Shown piece after piece: positions 36,634-47,972 of a stretch of DNA of 64,000 nucleotides. A model generated the notes under the pieces. That model did not search any database. It was not told where the DNA came from and saw nothing but the letters and a program-made list of their open reading frames with translations. Location of the stretch: assembly GCF_025548555.1 (NCBI RefSeq), contig NZ_JAJLPA010000004.1:1-64000 (forward strand), in the 5' to 3' direction. This stretch comes from Sphingomonas sp. A2-49 (GTDB taxonomy: Bacteria; Pseudomonadota; Alphaproteobacteria; Sphingomonadales; Sphingomonadaceae). Both the position numbers and the translations under genes were made by a program. Within the stretch, counting starts at the first letter, position 1; every line of letters begins with the position of its first letter.

Positions 36634-36936
36634 CTATTCCGCGGCGATCCGACCGGTGAGATTGGCGAGTGCGGTGAGTGCGGCGACATGCGCGACGAAC
36701 GCCTTGCGTCCGGCGCGCGTGGCCGACGCCCATGTCCGGCTGCGCCCTTCGCTTGCCGCCTTGCGCAACGCGACATAGCCCGCCTCGCCCAGCGCGGCGA
36801 GATGCTTGGACAGCACCGAATCGCTGACCTGCGTGGTGGTGCGGAGCAGCGCGAACTCGGCATCCTGCACCTCGGTCAGCACCGCCATGATCTGCAACCG
36901 CGCCGGGGGATGGATGACCGGATCAAAGCCGCTCAT
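36634..36936 (-). CDS. Winged-helix transcriptional regulator (HTH_34/MarR-like)
   Basis: The 100-residue protein is a single winged helix: HPPARLQIMAVLTEVQDAEFALL, TQVSDSVLSKHLAALGEAGYV (recognition helix) and a wing followed by RKAFVAHVAAL. It belongs to the small ArsR/MarR-like 'HTH_34' group often paired with a membrane protein. Here its ATG overlaps the stop of a membrane-protein gene (ATGA). The pair is preceded by two matching palindromes, a probable autoregulatory operator. Confidence 0.85.
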   Translation of the reverse strand: MSGFDPVIHPPARLQIMAVLTEVQDAEFALLRTTTQVSDSVLSKHLAALGEAGYVALRKAASEGRSRTWASATRAGRKAFVAHVAALTALANLTGRIAAE

Positions 36937-37394
36937 GCCAGCGTGCCCAGCATCTCGCGCCGGAACACGCGGCACCACCACAGGCTGCCGGCATAGGCGA
37001 TGGCGGCGGCGAGCACGCCCAGCGCCAGTGGTGCCCAGCCGATCCCGCGCTCGGTCGCCAGCCAGACGCCGGCGACGTGGATCGGCAGGATGACGGCGAG
37101 CAGGGTCAACGCGACCCACCGCGTCCGCCCGGCGCGATAGCCATTGACGAACATCCCCGTCCGCCGCCGGTCCCAGCGCACCACCCAGGCGATACCGGCG
37201 AACAGGCCGACCATCAGCGCGATCCGCAAGGGGAAGGGCGCGGCGGAACTGGCCACCAGCGTCCCCATCATCGCCGCGAAGACCGCATGACGGAGCGGCG
37301 GCACGTCGGACGCGGCGGCAAGCCGGGTCCGCGATTGTTCGATAAAGGCCAGCGCCTCGGCGGCGCTCTCGCTGTTATGGTGCACGACGGTCAT
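36933..37394 (-). CDS. Membrane protein co-encoded with a winged-helix regulator
   Basis: The 153-residue protein has a soluble N-terminal helix (about 1-38) and four predicted membrane helices (about 40-53, 56-72, 92-110, 118-135). No catalytic motif is visible. Small HTH_34 regulators are frequently encoded beside a membrane protein of this kind, and the function is unknown. It is translationally coupled to the regulator by ATGA. A palindrome CTTTCC-n5-GGAAAG begins 4 bp before its start codon and would block translation initiation or transcription when bound. Confidence 0.75.
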   Translation of the reverse strand: MTVVHHNSESAAEALAFIEQSRTRLAAASDVPPLRHAVFAAMMGTLVASSAAPFPLRIALMVGLFAGIAWVVRWDRRRTGMFVNGYRAGRTRWVALTLLAVILPIHVAGVWLATERGIGWAPLALGVLAAAIAYAGSLWWCRVFRREMLGTLA

Positions 37395-37397
37395 CCC

Positions 37398-37414
37398 CTT
37401 TCCACTATGGAAAG
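37398..37414. promoter_or_regulatory. Palindromic operator candidate 1, CTTTCC-ACTAT-GGAAAG
   Basis: This 6-5-6 perfect inverted repeat lies 4-20 bp upstream of the membrane-protein start (37394), where the ribosome site and 5' end of the mRNA would be. A second copy with the same arms and a different spacer lies 53 bp away. Identical arms with different centres argue for a dimeric protein site. Confidence 0.65.
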
Positions 37415-37450
37415 ACGATGACCGTCATTTTCCGATTCGGCAAGTCATAA

Positions 37451-37467
37451 CTTTCCGTGATGGAAAG
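37451..37467. promoter_or_regulatory. Palindromic operator candidate 2, CTTTCC-GTGAT-GGAAAG
   Basis: This is the second copy of the 6-5-6 palindrome, centred 53 bp (about five helical turns) from the first, between dnaJ and the membrane-protein/regulator pair. The spacing would place the two bound dimers on the same face of the DNA. Confidence 0.65.
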
Positions 37468-37473
37468 TGGGGT

Positions 37474-38601
37474 TCACTCCGCCGCGAACACGCCCTTCAG
37501 CTTGGCGAAGAAGCCCTGGCTCGCCGGGCATTCGTCGCCCGTCTCGGTTTCGCGGAACAGTTCGAGCAGTTCGCGCTGACGCACCGACAGCTTGGTCGGC
37601 GTCTCGACGTCAATCTGGATGACGAGATCGCCCTGCCCGCGTCCCTGCAACACCGGCATGCCGGCCCCACGCTGGCGCAGCTGCTTGCCCGACTGGATGC
37701 CCGCCGGGATCTTGATCTCGTGCGTGCGGCCATCGAGGCCGGGGATCGACAGCGCGCCGCCGAGCGCGGCGGTCGTGAAGCTGATCGGCGCGCGCGCGAA
37801 CAGCGTCGTGCCCTCCCGCTCGAACAGCGCATGCCGCTTGACGTGCAGGAAGATGTACAGGTCGCCCGCCGGCGATCCCCGCGGCCCCGCCTCGCCCTCG
37901 CCGGACAGGCGGATGCGCGTGCCCTCGTCGACACCGGGGGGCACGTTGACCTCCAGCGTCTTGGTCTTTTCGATCCGGCCGTCGCCGCGGCATTCGGCGC
38001 ACGGGTCGGCGATGATCTCGCCCGCGCCCTGGCACACCGGACAGGCGCGCTCGACGACGAAGAAGCCCTGCTGCGCCCGGACCTTGCCATGGCCGTTGCA
38101 CTGGCGGCAGGTCGACGCATGCGTGCCGGGCTTGGCGCCCGATCCGTGACAGGTGTCGCATTGCGCCGATACGTCGACGGTGATCTCGGTCGACTTGCCG
38201 TGGAACGCCTCTTCGAGCGTCACGTCCATGTCGTAGCGCAGGTCGGCGCCGCGGCGCTGCTGCGAACGCCCGCCACCGCCACCGCGGCCGCCCATGAACT
38301 CGCCGAACACCGATTCGAAGATATCGGAAAAGCCGCCGAAATCCTGCGCGCCGCCGCCACCGCCGCCACCGTTCTGGAACGCGGCATGGCCATAGCGGTC
38401 GTAGGCGGCGCGCTTCTGCGGATCCTTCAGGACCTCATAGGCTTCGCTGACCGCCTTGAAGCGCGCCTCGCTGTCCTTGCACCCGGCATTCTTGTCGGGA
38501 TGGTACTTCATCGCGAGCTTGCGATACGACGACTTCAGCGTCGCGCCATCCGCGTTGCGCTCGCATTCGAGCAGTTCGTAATAGTCGACTGTGGTGCTCA
38601 T
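37474..38601 (-). CDS. dnaJ: Chaperone DnaJ (Hsp40)
   Basis: The 375-residue type I Hsp40 stimulates DnaK ATPase and delivers clients. The J domain carries HPD at 34-36. A Gly/Phe-rich linker spans about 75-110. The four CxxCxGxG-type zinc repeats ([32 protein letters not shown]) are intact, and two beta-sandwich client domains follow. It lies 92 bp downstream of dnaK with a strong hairpin in between. Confidence 0.97.
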   Translation of the reverse strand: MSTTVDYYELLECERNADGATLKSSYRKLAMKYHPDKNAGCKDSEARFKAVSEAYEVLKDPQKRAAYDRYGHAAFQNGGGGGGGAQDFGGFSDIFESVFGEFMGGRGGGGGRSQQRRGADLRYDMDVTLEEAFHGKSTEITVDVSAQCDTCHGSGAKPGTHASTCRQCNGHGKVRAQQGFFVVERACPVCQGAGEIIADPCAECRGDGRIEKTKTLEVNVPPGVDEGTRIRLSGEGEAGPRGSPAGDLYIFLHVKRHALFEREGTTLFARAPISFTTAALGGALSIPGLDGRTHEIKIPAGIQSGKQLRQRGAGMPVLQGRGQGDLVIQIDVETPTKLSVRQRELLELFRETETGDECPASQGFFAKLKGVFAAE

Positions 38602-38622
38602 GCCGGCCCTCTAAACCCCGAT

Positions 38623-38683
38623 CGTCCCCCTGCCGGAAAGTCACATGAGTCGCAGCGAGGCGACCCCTGTCGGCAGGGGGACG
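38623..38683 (-). other. Intercistronic stem-loop between dnaK and dnaJ
   Basis: A perfect 13-bp inverted repeat, CGTCCCCCTGCCG (38623-38635) / CGGCAGGGGGACG (38671-38683), encloses an inner hairpin GTCGC...GCGAC. There is no U-tract. It may act as an mRNA processing or stability element, or as a partial terminator, giving less dnaJ than dnaK product. Confidence 0.6.
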
Positions 38684-38693
38684 GGAGCCGTTC

Positions 38694-40601
<1,908 letters not shown>

Positions 40602-40695
40602 GTGTGCCTGCTTAGCCCCTCACGTACAAAAACATTAGCAACACGAAGGAACCTTTGCCCCGTTACGGCAGCAACGGTTCCTCTGTATGGCCGCG

Positions 40696-40723
40696 ATATA
40701 GGTGGGGTTCCGCTTGCCGCAAG
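40696..40723 (-). promoter_or_regulatory. Heat-shock (RpoH-type) promoter candidate for dnaK
   Basis: Read on the minus strand, CTTGCGG (40717-40723) and CCTATAT (40696-40702) are separated by 14 bp, close to the alphaproteobacterial sigma32 consensus (CTTG then CYTATnT). The site lies about 95 bp before the dnaK start. The spacing and the gene it serves support the call; a TSS has not been shown. Confidence 0.65.
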
Positions 40724-40780
40724 ACGGGGCCGGCCATAGGACCGCACGTCGAAACGATGGCATCGTCGGGAAGGTCAAGG

Positions 40781-41224
40781 ATGATGAAACGCTGGTGGGT
40801 ACTCGCCGCGGCGACGGCGGCGGCGGGATGCGGCGGGCCCGAGCGGGTGACGGTGGACGATGCCTGGGTCCGCCTGCCCGCGGTGGCCGGCCGCCCCGGC
40901 GTCGCCTATTTCACGCTGCGCGGCGGCCCCTCGCCCGCGACGCTGATCGACGTCAGCGCCGACATCGCGGTCCGAGCCGAGATGCACGAGAGCATGACGG
41001 GCGCGGGCGGCATGGCGGGGATGAAGCCGCTCGCCAGCGTCGCCGTGCCCGCCAGGACCGACACCGTGTTCGCACCCGGTGGCCGCCACGTCATGCTGTT
41101 CGACATCAATCCCAAGGCGAAGGCCGGACGCATCTATACGCTGACGCTCAATTTCGCGAACGGCGGGCGCATCTACGCGCCGGCGATGGTGGTGCGCGCC
41201 GCCGACCCGCCGCCGAGCTTCTGA
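40781..41224 (+). CDS. PCu(A)C copper chaperone, putative lipoprotein
   Basis: The 147-residue protein has a lipoprotein-like export signal (MMKRWWVLAAATAAAGC, C17). The PCu(A)C domain shows the copper ligand pattern: M68/H69, M81 and then H103-x-M105 after 21 residues (GGRHVMLFD). It would carry Cu(I) in the periplasm toward cytochrome c oxidase Cu(A). The partner Sco-type gene is not adjacent here. RBS GGTCAAGG precedes the start. Confidence 0.87.
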   Translation: MMKRWWVLAAATAAAGCGGPERVTVDDAWVRLPAVAGRPGVAYFTLRGGPSPATLIDVSADIAVRAEMHESMTGAGGMAGMKPLASVAVPARTDTVFAPGGRHVMLFDINPKAKAGRIYTLTLNFANGGRIYAPAMVVRAADPPPSF

Positions 41225-41243
41225 CCGTCGGTCGGGCCGCGCC

Positions 41244-41723
41244 ATGCGCCTCTTCGCCCCCGCCGTGCCGCCTGCCGCGCGCCCGCTGACGACGGGCGAG
41301 CGGGCGCTCGCGGCCAGCGTGTTCCACGACACGATCGACTACGACGCGGTGCATCTGTCGCGCACCAAATGGGCGTTCTTCCAGCCGCGCGACACGGTGA
41401 TGGCCCCGCGCGGCTGCATCCACTTCCACCCGCACGGCCAGGGCTGGCGCGACGATTTCGCCGACGCCGCGCTGTCCGACCAGGGATTGTTCATCCACGA
41501 GATGGTGCACGTCTGGCAGCACCAGCGCGGCATCTGCCTGCCGCTCGCGCGCCACCCCTGGTGCCGCTACGATTACGCGCTCAGGCCCGGGCAGCCGCTG
41601 GCCCGCTACGGCATCGAGCAGCAGGGGGAGATCGTCCGCCATGCCTTCCTGCTGCGACATGGCGGCCATGTCGCCGGTGCGCCGCCGCTCTCGCAATATG
41701 AAACGCTGCTGCCCTTTGGTTAA
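41244..41723 (+). CDS. 'Vgr-related' protein with HExxH zinc-peptidase-like motif
   Basis: The 159-residue protein contains H85-E-M-V-H89 followed by WQHQRG, a zincin-type motif. A further cluster HFHPHGQGWRDDF lies near 60-72. In sphingomonad genomes such proteins are labelled 'vgr-related', although there is no VgrG spike domain here. The third zinc ligand is not obvious. No signal peptide is visible. It starts 20 bp after the PCu(A)C gene stop, so the two are probably co-transcribed. Confidence 0.7.
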   Translation: MRLFAPAVPPAARPLTTGERALAASVFHDTIDYDAVHLSRTKWAFFQPRDTVMAPRGCIHFHPHGQGWRDDFADAALSDQGLFIHEMVHVWQHQRGICLPLARHPWCRYDYALRPGQPLARYGIEQQGEIVRHAFLLRHGGHVAGAPPLSQYETLLPFG

Positions 41724-41883
41724 AGCGCGCGCGGTTCCAGCGACTTGGCGTCGGACAGTGCGATGATGTGACGTTACGGAACGCATCGATCCGCCGACGC
41801 CGGCGCGCACTGGGCATCTTTCGGACCTATTAACCTTTGTCCTCATAGGGGGCCAGCGTTCCGAACGTTTCCCAAGGTTTTCG

Positions 41884-42588
41884 ATGCACGCCGAATCGCT
41901 GTCCTGTCAGGCCCATCTTCCCGGCGAACCGACGCTCGCGATGGCGCTCGCCGACATCTGGTCGCTGCTCGGGACGCGCATCGAGCGGGAGACGCGGGCA
42001 TTCTGTCGTCATCCGCTCGCCCGGACGTTGTATGCCGACCAGGCGCTGACGGCGATGCAGATCGATGCGCAGGAACTCGCCTATACGCGCGGCAAGTTCG
42101 TCGGCCCGTTCGATGCGGCGCTGGATGCGCAGATGGCCGAACGGGGCTCGACCTTTGTCGCCAACGGCGGCGACGACGACGATTATCTGAACGGCCTGTC
42201 CGCCAATTACCGCGCGCAGGACGCGATGCTGCGGCAGGCGCTCCAGCACGATCCGGTGCGCTATGCGACGCTGACCAACGCGCTGCACCGGCTGGCGGCG
42301 ATCGACATCCGCGCCTTCGCCGCGGGCGCCGCCGCGCATCGCCACGCGCGCGAGACCGCGGTGCGCCAGCACCTTGCCGACACGATGACGCAGGTGACGC
42401 GGATCGTGGCCTCGATCGGCACGATCAGCAACCAGACCAACCTGCTCGCGCTCAACGCGACGATCGAGGCCGCTCGTGCGGCGGAACACGGCCGCGGCTT
42501 CGCGGTGGTGGCGCAGGAGGTGAAGCGCCTCGCCCAGGCGAGCCGTGCCGCGACCGAACAGGCGGCGGCGCTGCTCGCCGCCGCCTGA
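41884..42588 (+). CDS. Soluble short methyl-accepting chemotaxis-like protein
   Basis: The 234-residue protein has no membrane segment and no HAMP domain. Residues about 1-150 form an alpha-helical region that I cannot assign (a globin-like or four-helix sensor is possible). Residues about 160-225 match the hairpin tip of MCP signalling domains ([17 protein letters not shown], then [15 protein letters not shown]), the CheA/CheW contact site. The long coiled-coil stalk and methylation helices are missing. It may be a cytosolic CheA/CheW modulator or a sensor for another output. Confidence 0.75.
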   Translation: MHAESLSCQAHLPGEPTLAMALADIWSLLGTRIERETRAFCRHPLARTLYADQALTAMQIDAQELAYTRGKFVGPFDAALDAQMAERGSTFVANGGDDDDYLNGLSANYRAQDAMLRQALQHDPVRYATLTNALHRLAAIDIRAFAAGAAAHRHARETAVRQHLADTMTQVTRIVASIGTISNQTNLLALNATIEAARAAEHGRGFAVVAQEVKRLAQASRAATEQAAALLAAA

Positions 42589-42597
42589 CCCGCGTGG

Positions 42598-43824
<1,227 letters not shown>

Positions 43825-43897
43825 GCTGTTATCTCGCTTTTACAACACCGTCCGCGATCGTCGTTGATCGATCGGAAACGGCCGTTACGCTTCACCT

Positions 43898-44155
43898 GTG
43901 CCGGTAACGTTCGACCCTGCGAAAGACGCGATCAATCGGCACAAACACGGGCTGTCGCTCGCCGACATTCGGCCCTTCGATACCGAACCGACGGTCCGTG
44001 TCGACGACCGGATCGAGTACGGCGAAACGCGCTACCAGGCATTCGGCCGGATCCACGGCAAGGGCCATTGCCTCGTCTTCACCTTCACCGATGACGGCAT
44101 CCGCGCTATAAGTTTCCGGCGAGCCCACGAAAAGGAACTTCGCCGCCATGGATAA
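43898..44155 (+). CDS. brnT: BrnT-family toxin
   Basis: The 85-residue RelE-like ribonuclease toxin shows the family pattern: VTFDPAKDAINRHKHGLSLAD at the start, then GETRYQAFGRIHGKGHCLVF and TFTDDGIRAISFRRA, with the conserved C-terminal ERRA-type segment read as SFRRAHEKE. BrnT cleaves mRNA and arrests growth until neutralised by BrnA. The start is GTG at 43898-43900. The antitoxin gene overlaps it by 8 bp, the classic order of toxin first. Confidence 0.88.
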   Translation: MPVTFDPAKDAINRHKHGLSLADIRPFDTEPTVRVDDRIEYGETRYQAFGRIHGKGHCLVFTFTDDGIRAISFRRAHEKELRRHG

Positions 44156-44393
44156 GCCCGGCCCCGCAGCGCGCTTCGAGGACGATCCCGACTTCGACGA
44201 CAATCCCGAATGGACCGCCGAGGATTTCGCGAAGGCCCGCCCCGCCAGCGAGGTGCTGCCCCCGCACATCGCCGCGCAATTGACGCGCGGCGACGACGTC
44301 GCCCTCGACCCCGACGTCATCGCGAAGTTCCGCGCCACCGGTCCGGGATGGCAGGCGCGGATCAACGCGGCGCTGCGGGCGGCGCAGGTCTAG
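44148..44393 (+). CDS. brnA: BrnA-like antitoxin
   Basis: The 81-residue protein matches the BrnA_antitoxin family, with an acidic, unstructured N-terminus (FEDDPDFDDNPEWTAEDFA). A C-terminal DNA-binding tail, here LDPDVIAKFRATGPGWQARI, is the ribbon-helix-helix-like part. It should bind BrnT and repress the operon. Its ATG (44148) overlaps the brnT stop by 8 bp, which couples synthesis of the antitoxin to that of the toxin. An inverted repeat CGATCG...CGATCG upstream of brnT may be the operator. Confidence 0.85.
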   Translation: MDKPGPAARFEDDPDFDDNPEWTAEDFAKARPASEVLPPHIAAQLTRGDDVALDPDVIAKFRATGPGWQARINAALRAAQV

Positions 44394-44415
44394 CGCCCGC
44401 GCCACCCGCCGTCGC

Positions 44416-44958
44416 TCAGTCGGGCTTCTTCGCCACGCCGACCAGCGCGGGGCGGAGCAGGCGGTCCTTTATCATGTAGCCCGCCTGCATCTCCTGCACG
44501 ATCGTGCCCGGTTCGGCATCGCTCGCCAGTTCCATCATCGCCTGGTGCTTGTTGGGATCGAGCGGCGCGCCCATCGCCTCGATGCGGGTGATGCCGTTGC
44601 GGGCAAAGACGCTTTCCAGCTCGCGGCCCGTCGCCTCGAGACCGGTGACCAGCCCCTTCAGCTTCTCGTCCTCGCGCAGCTCGGCGGGGATCGCCGACAG
44701 CCCGCGCGACAGATTGTCCGCGACCGACAGGATGTCGCGCGCGAACGACGTCGTCGCATAATTGCGCGCGTCGGCGACGTCCTTTTCGGTGCGGCGGCGC
44801 ACGTTCTGGATCTCCGCCTGCGCATACAATGTCTGCTGCTTCGCCTCGGCCAGCTGGTTCTCCAGCTCGGCCACCCGGTCGTGTTCGGCGACTTCGGGCG
44901 CGGCCTCCGCCGTTTCCTGGCGCAATGCTTCGGCGTCCGTCTTCGTCTCTTCGGTCAT
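44416..44958 (-). CDS. grpE: Nucleotide exchange factor GrpE
   Basis: The 180-residue dimer exchanges ADP for ATP on DnaK. A long N-terminal coiled coil (AELENQLAEAKQQTLYAQA) precedes ENVRRR-like QNVRRRTEKDV, and the C-terminal beta-wing shows PLDPNKHQAMMEL and MQAGYMIKDRLLRPALV. The start MTEETKTDAEA is set by family length. It follows hrcA on the same strand with a 26-bp gap. Confidence 0.95.
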   Translation of the reverse strand: MTEETKTDAEALRQETAEAAPEVAEHDRVAELENQLAEAKQQTLYAQAEIQNVRRRTEKDVADARNYATTSFARDILSVADNLSRGLSAIPAELREDEKLKGLVTGLEATGRELESVFARNGITRIEAMGAPLDPNKHQAMMELASDAEPGTIVQEMQAGYMIKDRLLRPALVGVAKKPD

Positions 44959-44984
44959 TCGAATCCCTGTATGTTCAGCTGGGG

Positions 44985-46025
44985 TCAGCCCATCAAGCGG
45001 GCGAGCGTTGCCGCCGTAAAATCCACCATGGGCACGACGCGGGCATAGTTCAACCGCGTCGGGCCGATCACGCCGACCACGCCGACCACCCTGCCGCCGG
45101 CGCCGCGGAACGGCCGCGCGATCACCGACGAGCCCGACAGCGCGAACAGCTTGTTCTCCGCGCCGATGAAGATCCGGGTCGCATCGCCCGCGCTCGCGCT
45201 GTCGAGCAATTGCGCCACTTCCTGCTTGCCCTCGAGGTCGTCGAGCAGGTCGCGGACGCGATCGAGGTCGGCGGCGGCGGCGGCATCGATCAGCCGGCTC
45301 TGGCCGCGCACGATGAACACCGGCCGGCGCGCGCCGTCCTCGCTCCACACCGCGAGCCCGCGCTCGACGAGGGCGCGCGCGGCCCCGTCCAGCGCCGCCC
45401 GCCCCTCAACCAGTTCGCGTTCGACCCGTGCCCGCGCCTCCGCAAGGGTCAGGCCGCCGAGCGTCGCGGTCATGTAATTGCCCGCCTCGACCAGCGTCGA
45501 CGACGCCATGCCGGCGGGCAGCTGGATGACGCGGTTCTCGACGCTGCCGTCGTCGCTCACCAGCACCGCCATCGCCTGGGTCGTGGACAGGGCGACGAAG
45601 CCGATCGAGCGCAACGCGAGTTCGCGCTTGGGCACCATCACCAGCCCCGCGCAGGACGACAGGCCCGACAGCGCCGCGGTGGTCGCCGCCAGCGCCTCCT
45701 CGACGGGTCCGTGATAGCCGACGCGCGATTCGATTGCCGCGCGTTCCTCCGGCGAGGGTTCGAGCGCCTGCATCATGCCGTCGACGAACAAGCGCAGCCC
45801 CCGGTCGGTCGGGATGCGCCCGGCGCTGGTATGCGGGCTGGCGAGCAGCCCCAGCTCCTCCAATTCCTGCATCACCCCGCGGATCGAGGCGGGCGACAGG
45901 TTGAGGCCGGATGCGACCGCGATCGTCTTCGATCCCACCGGCATCCCGCTCTCGACATAGCCGTCCACCACCGCGCGAAAGATGTCGCGCGCCCGGTCGG
46001 TCAGTTCGGTGACGGGAGCAGCCAT
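44985..46025 (-). CDS. hrcA: Heat-inducible transcription repressor HrcA
   Basis: The 346-residue repressor binds CIRCE operators of groESL and similar genes. The N-terminal winged helix reads LTDRARDIFRAVVDGYVES, with SPASIRGVMQELEELGLL as recognition region. The GAF-like central domain and the C-terminal RLNYARVVPMVDFTAA block match the family. It comes before grpE and 6 bp after a DUF6438-like lipoprotein gene, so the three may share a promoter. No CIRCE site is in the window. Confidence 0.95.
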   Translation of the reverse strand: MAAPVTELTDRARDIFRAVVDGYVESGMPVGSKTIAVASGLNLSPASIRGVMQELEELGLLASPHTSAGRIPTDRGLRLFVDGMMQALEPSPEERAAIESRVGYHGPVEEALAATTAALSGLSSCAGLVMVPKRELALRSIGFVALSTTQAMAVLVSDDGSVENRVIQLPAGMASSTLVEAGNYMTATLGGLTLAEARARVERELVEGRAALDGAARALVERGLAVWSEDGARRPVFIVRGQSRLIDAAAAADLDRVRDLLDDLEGKQEVAQLLDSASAGDATRIFIGAENKLFALSGSSVIARPFRGAGGRVVGVVGVIGPTRLNYARVVPMVDFTAATLARLMG

Positions 46026-46031
46026 GGCCGT

Positions 46032-46532
46032 TTACTTAGGTGTCTGGCCGTCGCGGATAAAGGCCGCGATCGGCAGCGCGTCGGGCGCGGCGCGCAAGGC
46101 GGCGCGCATCGCCTGCGGCCCGCAGCCGTAATAGGCGTTGAGATGCTGGCGCCCGCCGCTCGCCTCGCTCCAGACGATATCGACGCTCGGCATGTCGGTG
46201 GGTGCGTTCGCGCAGCCGGGGCTGCCGGGCTGCAACAGCGTTTCCGCCGCCTTCGGCCGGTAGGGCGCGAGCGCGGCGGCGAAGGCGCGATAGGCCGCGG
46301 GCGTCGCCCGGAATTGCCGCACGCCGGTGACCGCGGTGAAGCGCATCCCCTCGAACGTGCCGCTGCCGTCGGGCGCGATCGTCACCGCATAGACGGGACA
46401 GGTGCCGTAGCATGGCGCGGTTTCGTAGCGGATCGTCTCGCGCTCGATCGCCACCGGAAGGCCCGCATCCGTCGTCGTCGCACAGCCCGTCAGCACCATG
46501 GCGGCCAGCGCCGCGATCGTCGTCCTGTGCAT
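46032..46532 (-). CDS. DUF6438-like lipoprotein
   Basis: The 166-residue protein has a lipoprotein signal (MHRTTIAALAAMVLTGC, C17) and a domain beginning IRYETAPCYGTCPVYAVTI, with the CYGTCPVY motif typical of DUF6438. A further Cys pair (PGCANAPTD and YYGCGPQ) may form disulfides. The function is unknown. It lies directly upstream of hrcA (6-bp gap) and is divergent from rph, so heat-shock control of it is possible but not shown. Confidence 0.78.
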   Translation of the reverse strand: MHRTTIAALAAMVLTGCATTTDAGLPVAIERETIRYETAPCYGTCPVYAVTIAPDGSGTFEGMRFTAVTGVRQFRATPAAYRAFAAALAPYRPKAAETLLQPGSPGCANAPTDMPSVDIVWSEASGGRQHLNAYYGCGPQAMRAALRAAPDALPIAAFIRDGQTPK

Positions 46533-46615
46533 GCCTGTGTCCCCTTTGCTCACCACTGGCGCCGTCGCGCGCCGCCGTCTAGGGCGTTGCCGCATTGGAC
46601 CTTGAGGAGAGTTGA

Positions 46616-47329
46616 ATGCGCCCCAGCGGACGCGCCCCCGATCAGATGCGCAGCATCGCGATCGAGCCGAACTTCACCCGCCACGCCGAAGGATCGGTGC
46701 TGGTCGGCTTCGGCGACACCAAGGTGCTGGTGACCGCCAGCCTGGAAGAACGCGTGCCGCCGTTCCTGCGCGGCAAGGGCGAAGGCTGGGTGACGGCCGA
46801 ATACGGCATGCTGCCGCGCGCCACCCACACCCGCGGCAGCCGCGAGGCGGCAAAGGGCAAGCAGTCGGGCCGCACGCAGGAAATCCAGCGCCTGATCGGC
46901 CGCTCGCTGCGCTCGGTGGTCGACATGAAGCTGCTCGGCGAACGCCAGATCACGCTCGATTGCGACGTGATCCAGGCCGACGGCGGCACCCGCACCGCGT
47001 CGATCTCCGGTGCGTGGGTCGCGCTGCGCCTCGCCGTCGACACGCTGCTGCAAAGCGGCAAGCTGACCACCGATCCGATCCTGCAAAAGGTCGCCGCGGT
47101 CAGCTGCGGCATCTATCAGGGCACGCCGGTGCTCGACCTCGACTATGTCGAGGATTCGGGCGCGGACGCGGACGGCAATTTCGTCCTCCTCGAAAACGGC
47201 AACATCGCCGAGGCGCAGGCGACCGCCGAGCATGCGACCTATGACGAGGAAGCGCTGCTGCGCCTGCTCCGCCTCGCGCGGATCGGCTGCGCGGACATCT
47301 TCGCCGCGCAGGAGCGCGCGGTCCGATGA
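46616..47329 (+). CDS. rph: Ribonuclease PH
   Basis: The 237-residue phosphorolytic 3' exoribonuclease trims tRNA precursors. Landmarks are [36 protein letters not shown] with the phosphate-binding arginines, and [19 protein letters not shown]. All are present and the length is standard. The stop codon overlaps the rdgB start (ATGA). It shares a divergent upstream region with the DUF6438/hrcA/grpE unit. Confidence 0.97.
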   Translation: MRPSGRAPDQMRSIAIEPNFTRHAEGSVLVGFGDTKVLVTASLEERVPPFLRGKGEGWVTAEYGMLPRATHTRGSREAAKGKQSGRTQEIQRLIGRSLRSVVDMKLLGERQITLDCDVIQADGGTRTASISGAWVALRLAVDTLLQSGKLTTDPILQKVAAVSCGIYQGTPVLDLDYVEDSGADADGNFVLLENGNIAEAQATAEHATYDEEALLRLLRLARIGCADIFAAQERAVR

Positions 47330-47952
47330 GCGGCGAGGGCAACGGCCGCCAGGCGATCCGCAAGCTCGCCCCCGGCCGGCTGGTGATCGCCAGCCACAAT
47401 GCGGGCAAGGTGCGCGAGATCGCCGAACTGCTCGGCCCCTATGGCATCGAGCCGGTGTCGGCGGGCGAGCTCGACCTGCCCGAGCCCGAGGAAACGGGGA
47501 CGACCTTCGTCGCCAACGCCGAGCTGAAGGCGTTGCAGGCCGCCGACCTGTCCGGCCTGCCCGCGCTCGCCGACGACAGCGGGCTGTGCGTCGACGCGCT
47601 GGGCGGGGATCCCGGCATCTTCTCGGCGCGCTGGGCGGGAGAATCCAAGGACTTCGGCCATGCGATGCGGCTGGTCGAGGACCGGCTGACCGAGGAACCC
47701 GACCTCGCGCGGACCGCGCATTTCGTCTGCGCGCTGGCGCTGGCGTGGCCCGACGGCCATGTCGAATGGTTCGAGGGCCGCGTCGACGGCACGCTCGTCT
47801 GGCCGCCACGCGGCGGCAACGGCTTCGGCTATGACGCGATGTTCCTGCCGGTCGGCACCGACGCGACGTTCGGCGAGATGGATCCCGCCGCCAAGCATGC
47901 GGTCAGCCATCGCGCCGATGCCTTCCGACAGCTGGTCGCCGCCGTCCTGTAG
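47326..47952 (+). CDS. rdgB: Non-canonical purine NTP pyrophosphatase (RdgB/HAM1)
   Basis: The 208-residue enzyme hydrolyses dITP and XTP to keep them out of DNA. The nucleotide-binding [11 protein letters not shown] near the N-terminus, [12 protein letters not shown], the catalytic [15 protein letters not shown] and the C-terminal [10 protein letters not shown] are present. It overlaps rph by 4 bp (ATGA), the common alphaproteobacterial arrangement. Confidence 0.96.
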   Translation: MSGEGNGRQAIRKLAPGRLVIASHNAGKVREIAELLGPYGIEPVSAGELDLPEPEETGTTFVANAELKALQAADLSGLPALADDSGLCVDALGGDPGIFSARWAGESKDFGHAMRLVEDRLTEEPDLARTAHFVCALALAWPDGHVEWFEGRVDGTLVWPPRGGNGFGYDAMFLPVGTDATFGEMDPAAKHAVSHRADAFRQLVAAVL

Positions 47953-47972
47953 CACCCGGATCGCGGCGGACG

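Noticed and set aside
46026..46615. CIRCE operator for hrcA
   Set aside because: No TTAGCACTC-n9-GAGTGCTAA or near match was found upstream of hrcA or the lipoprotein gene.
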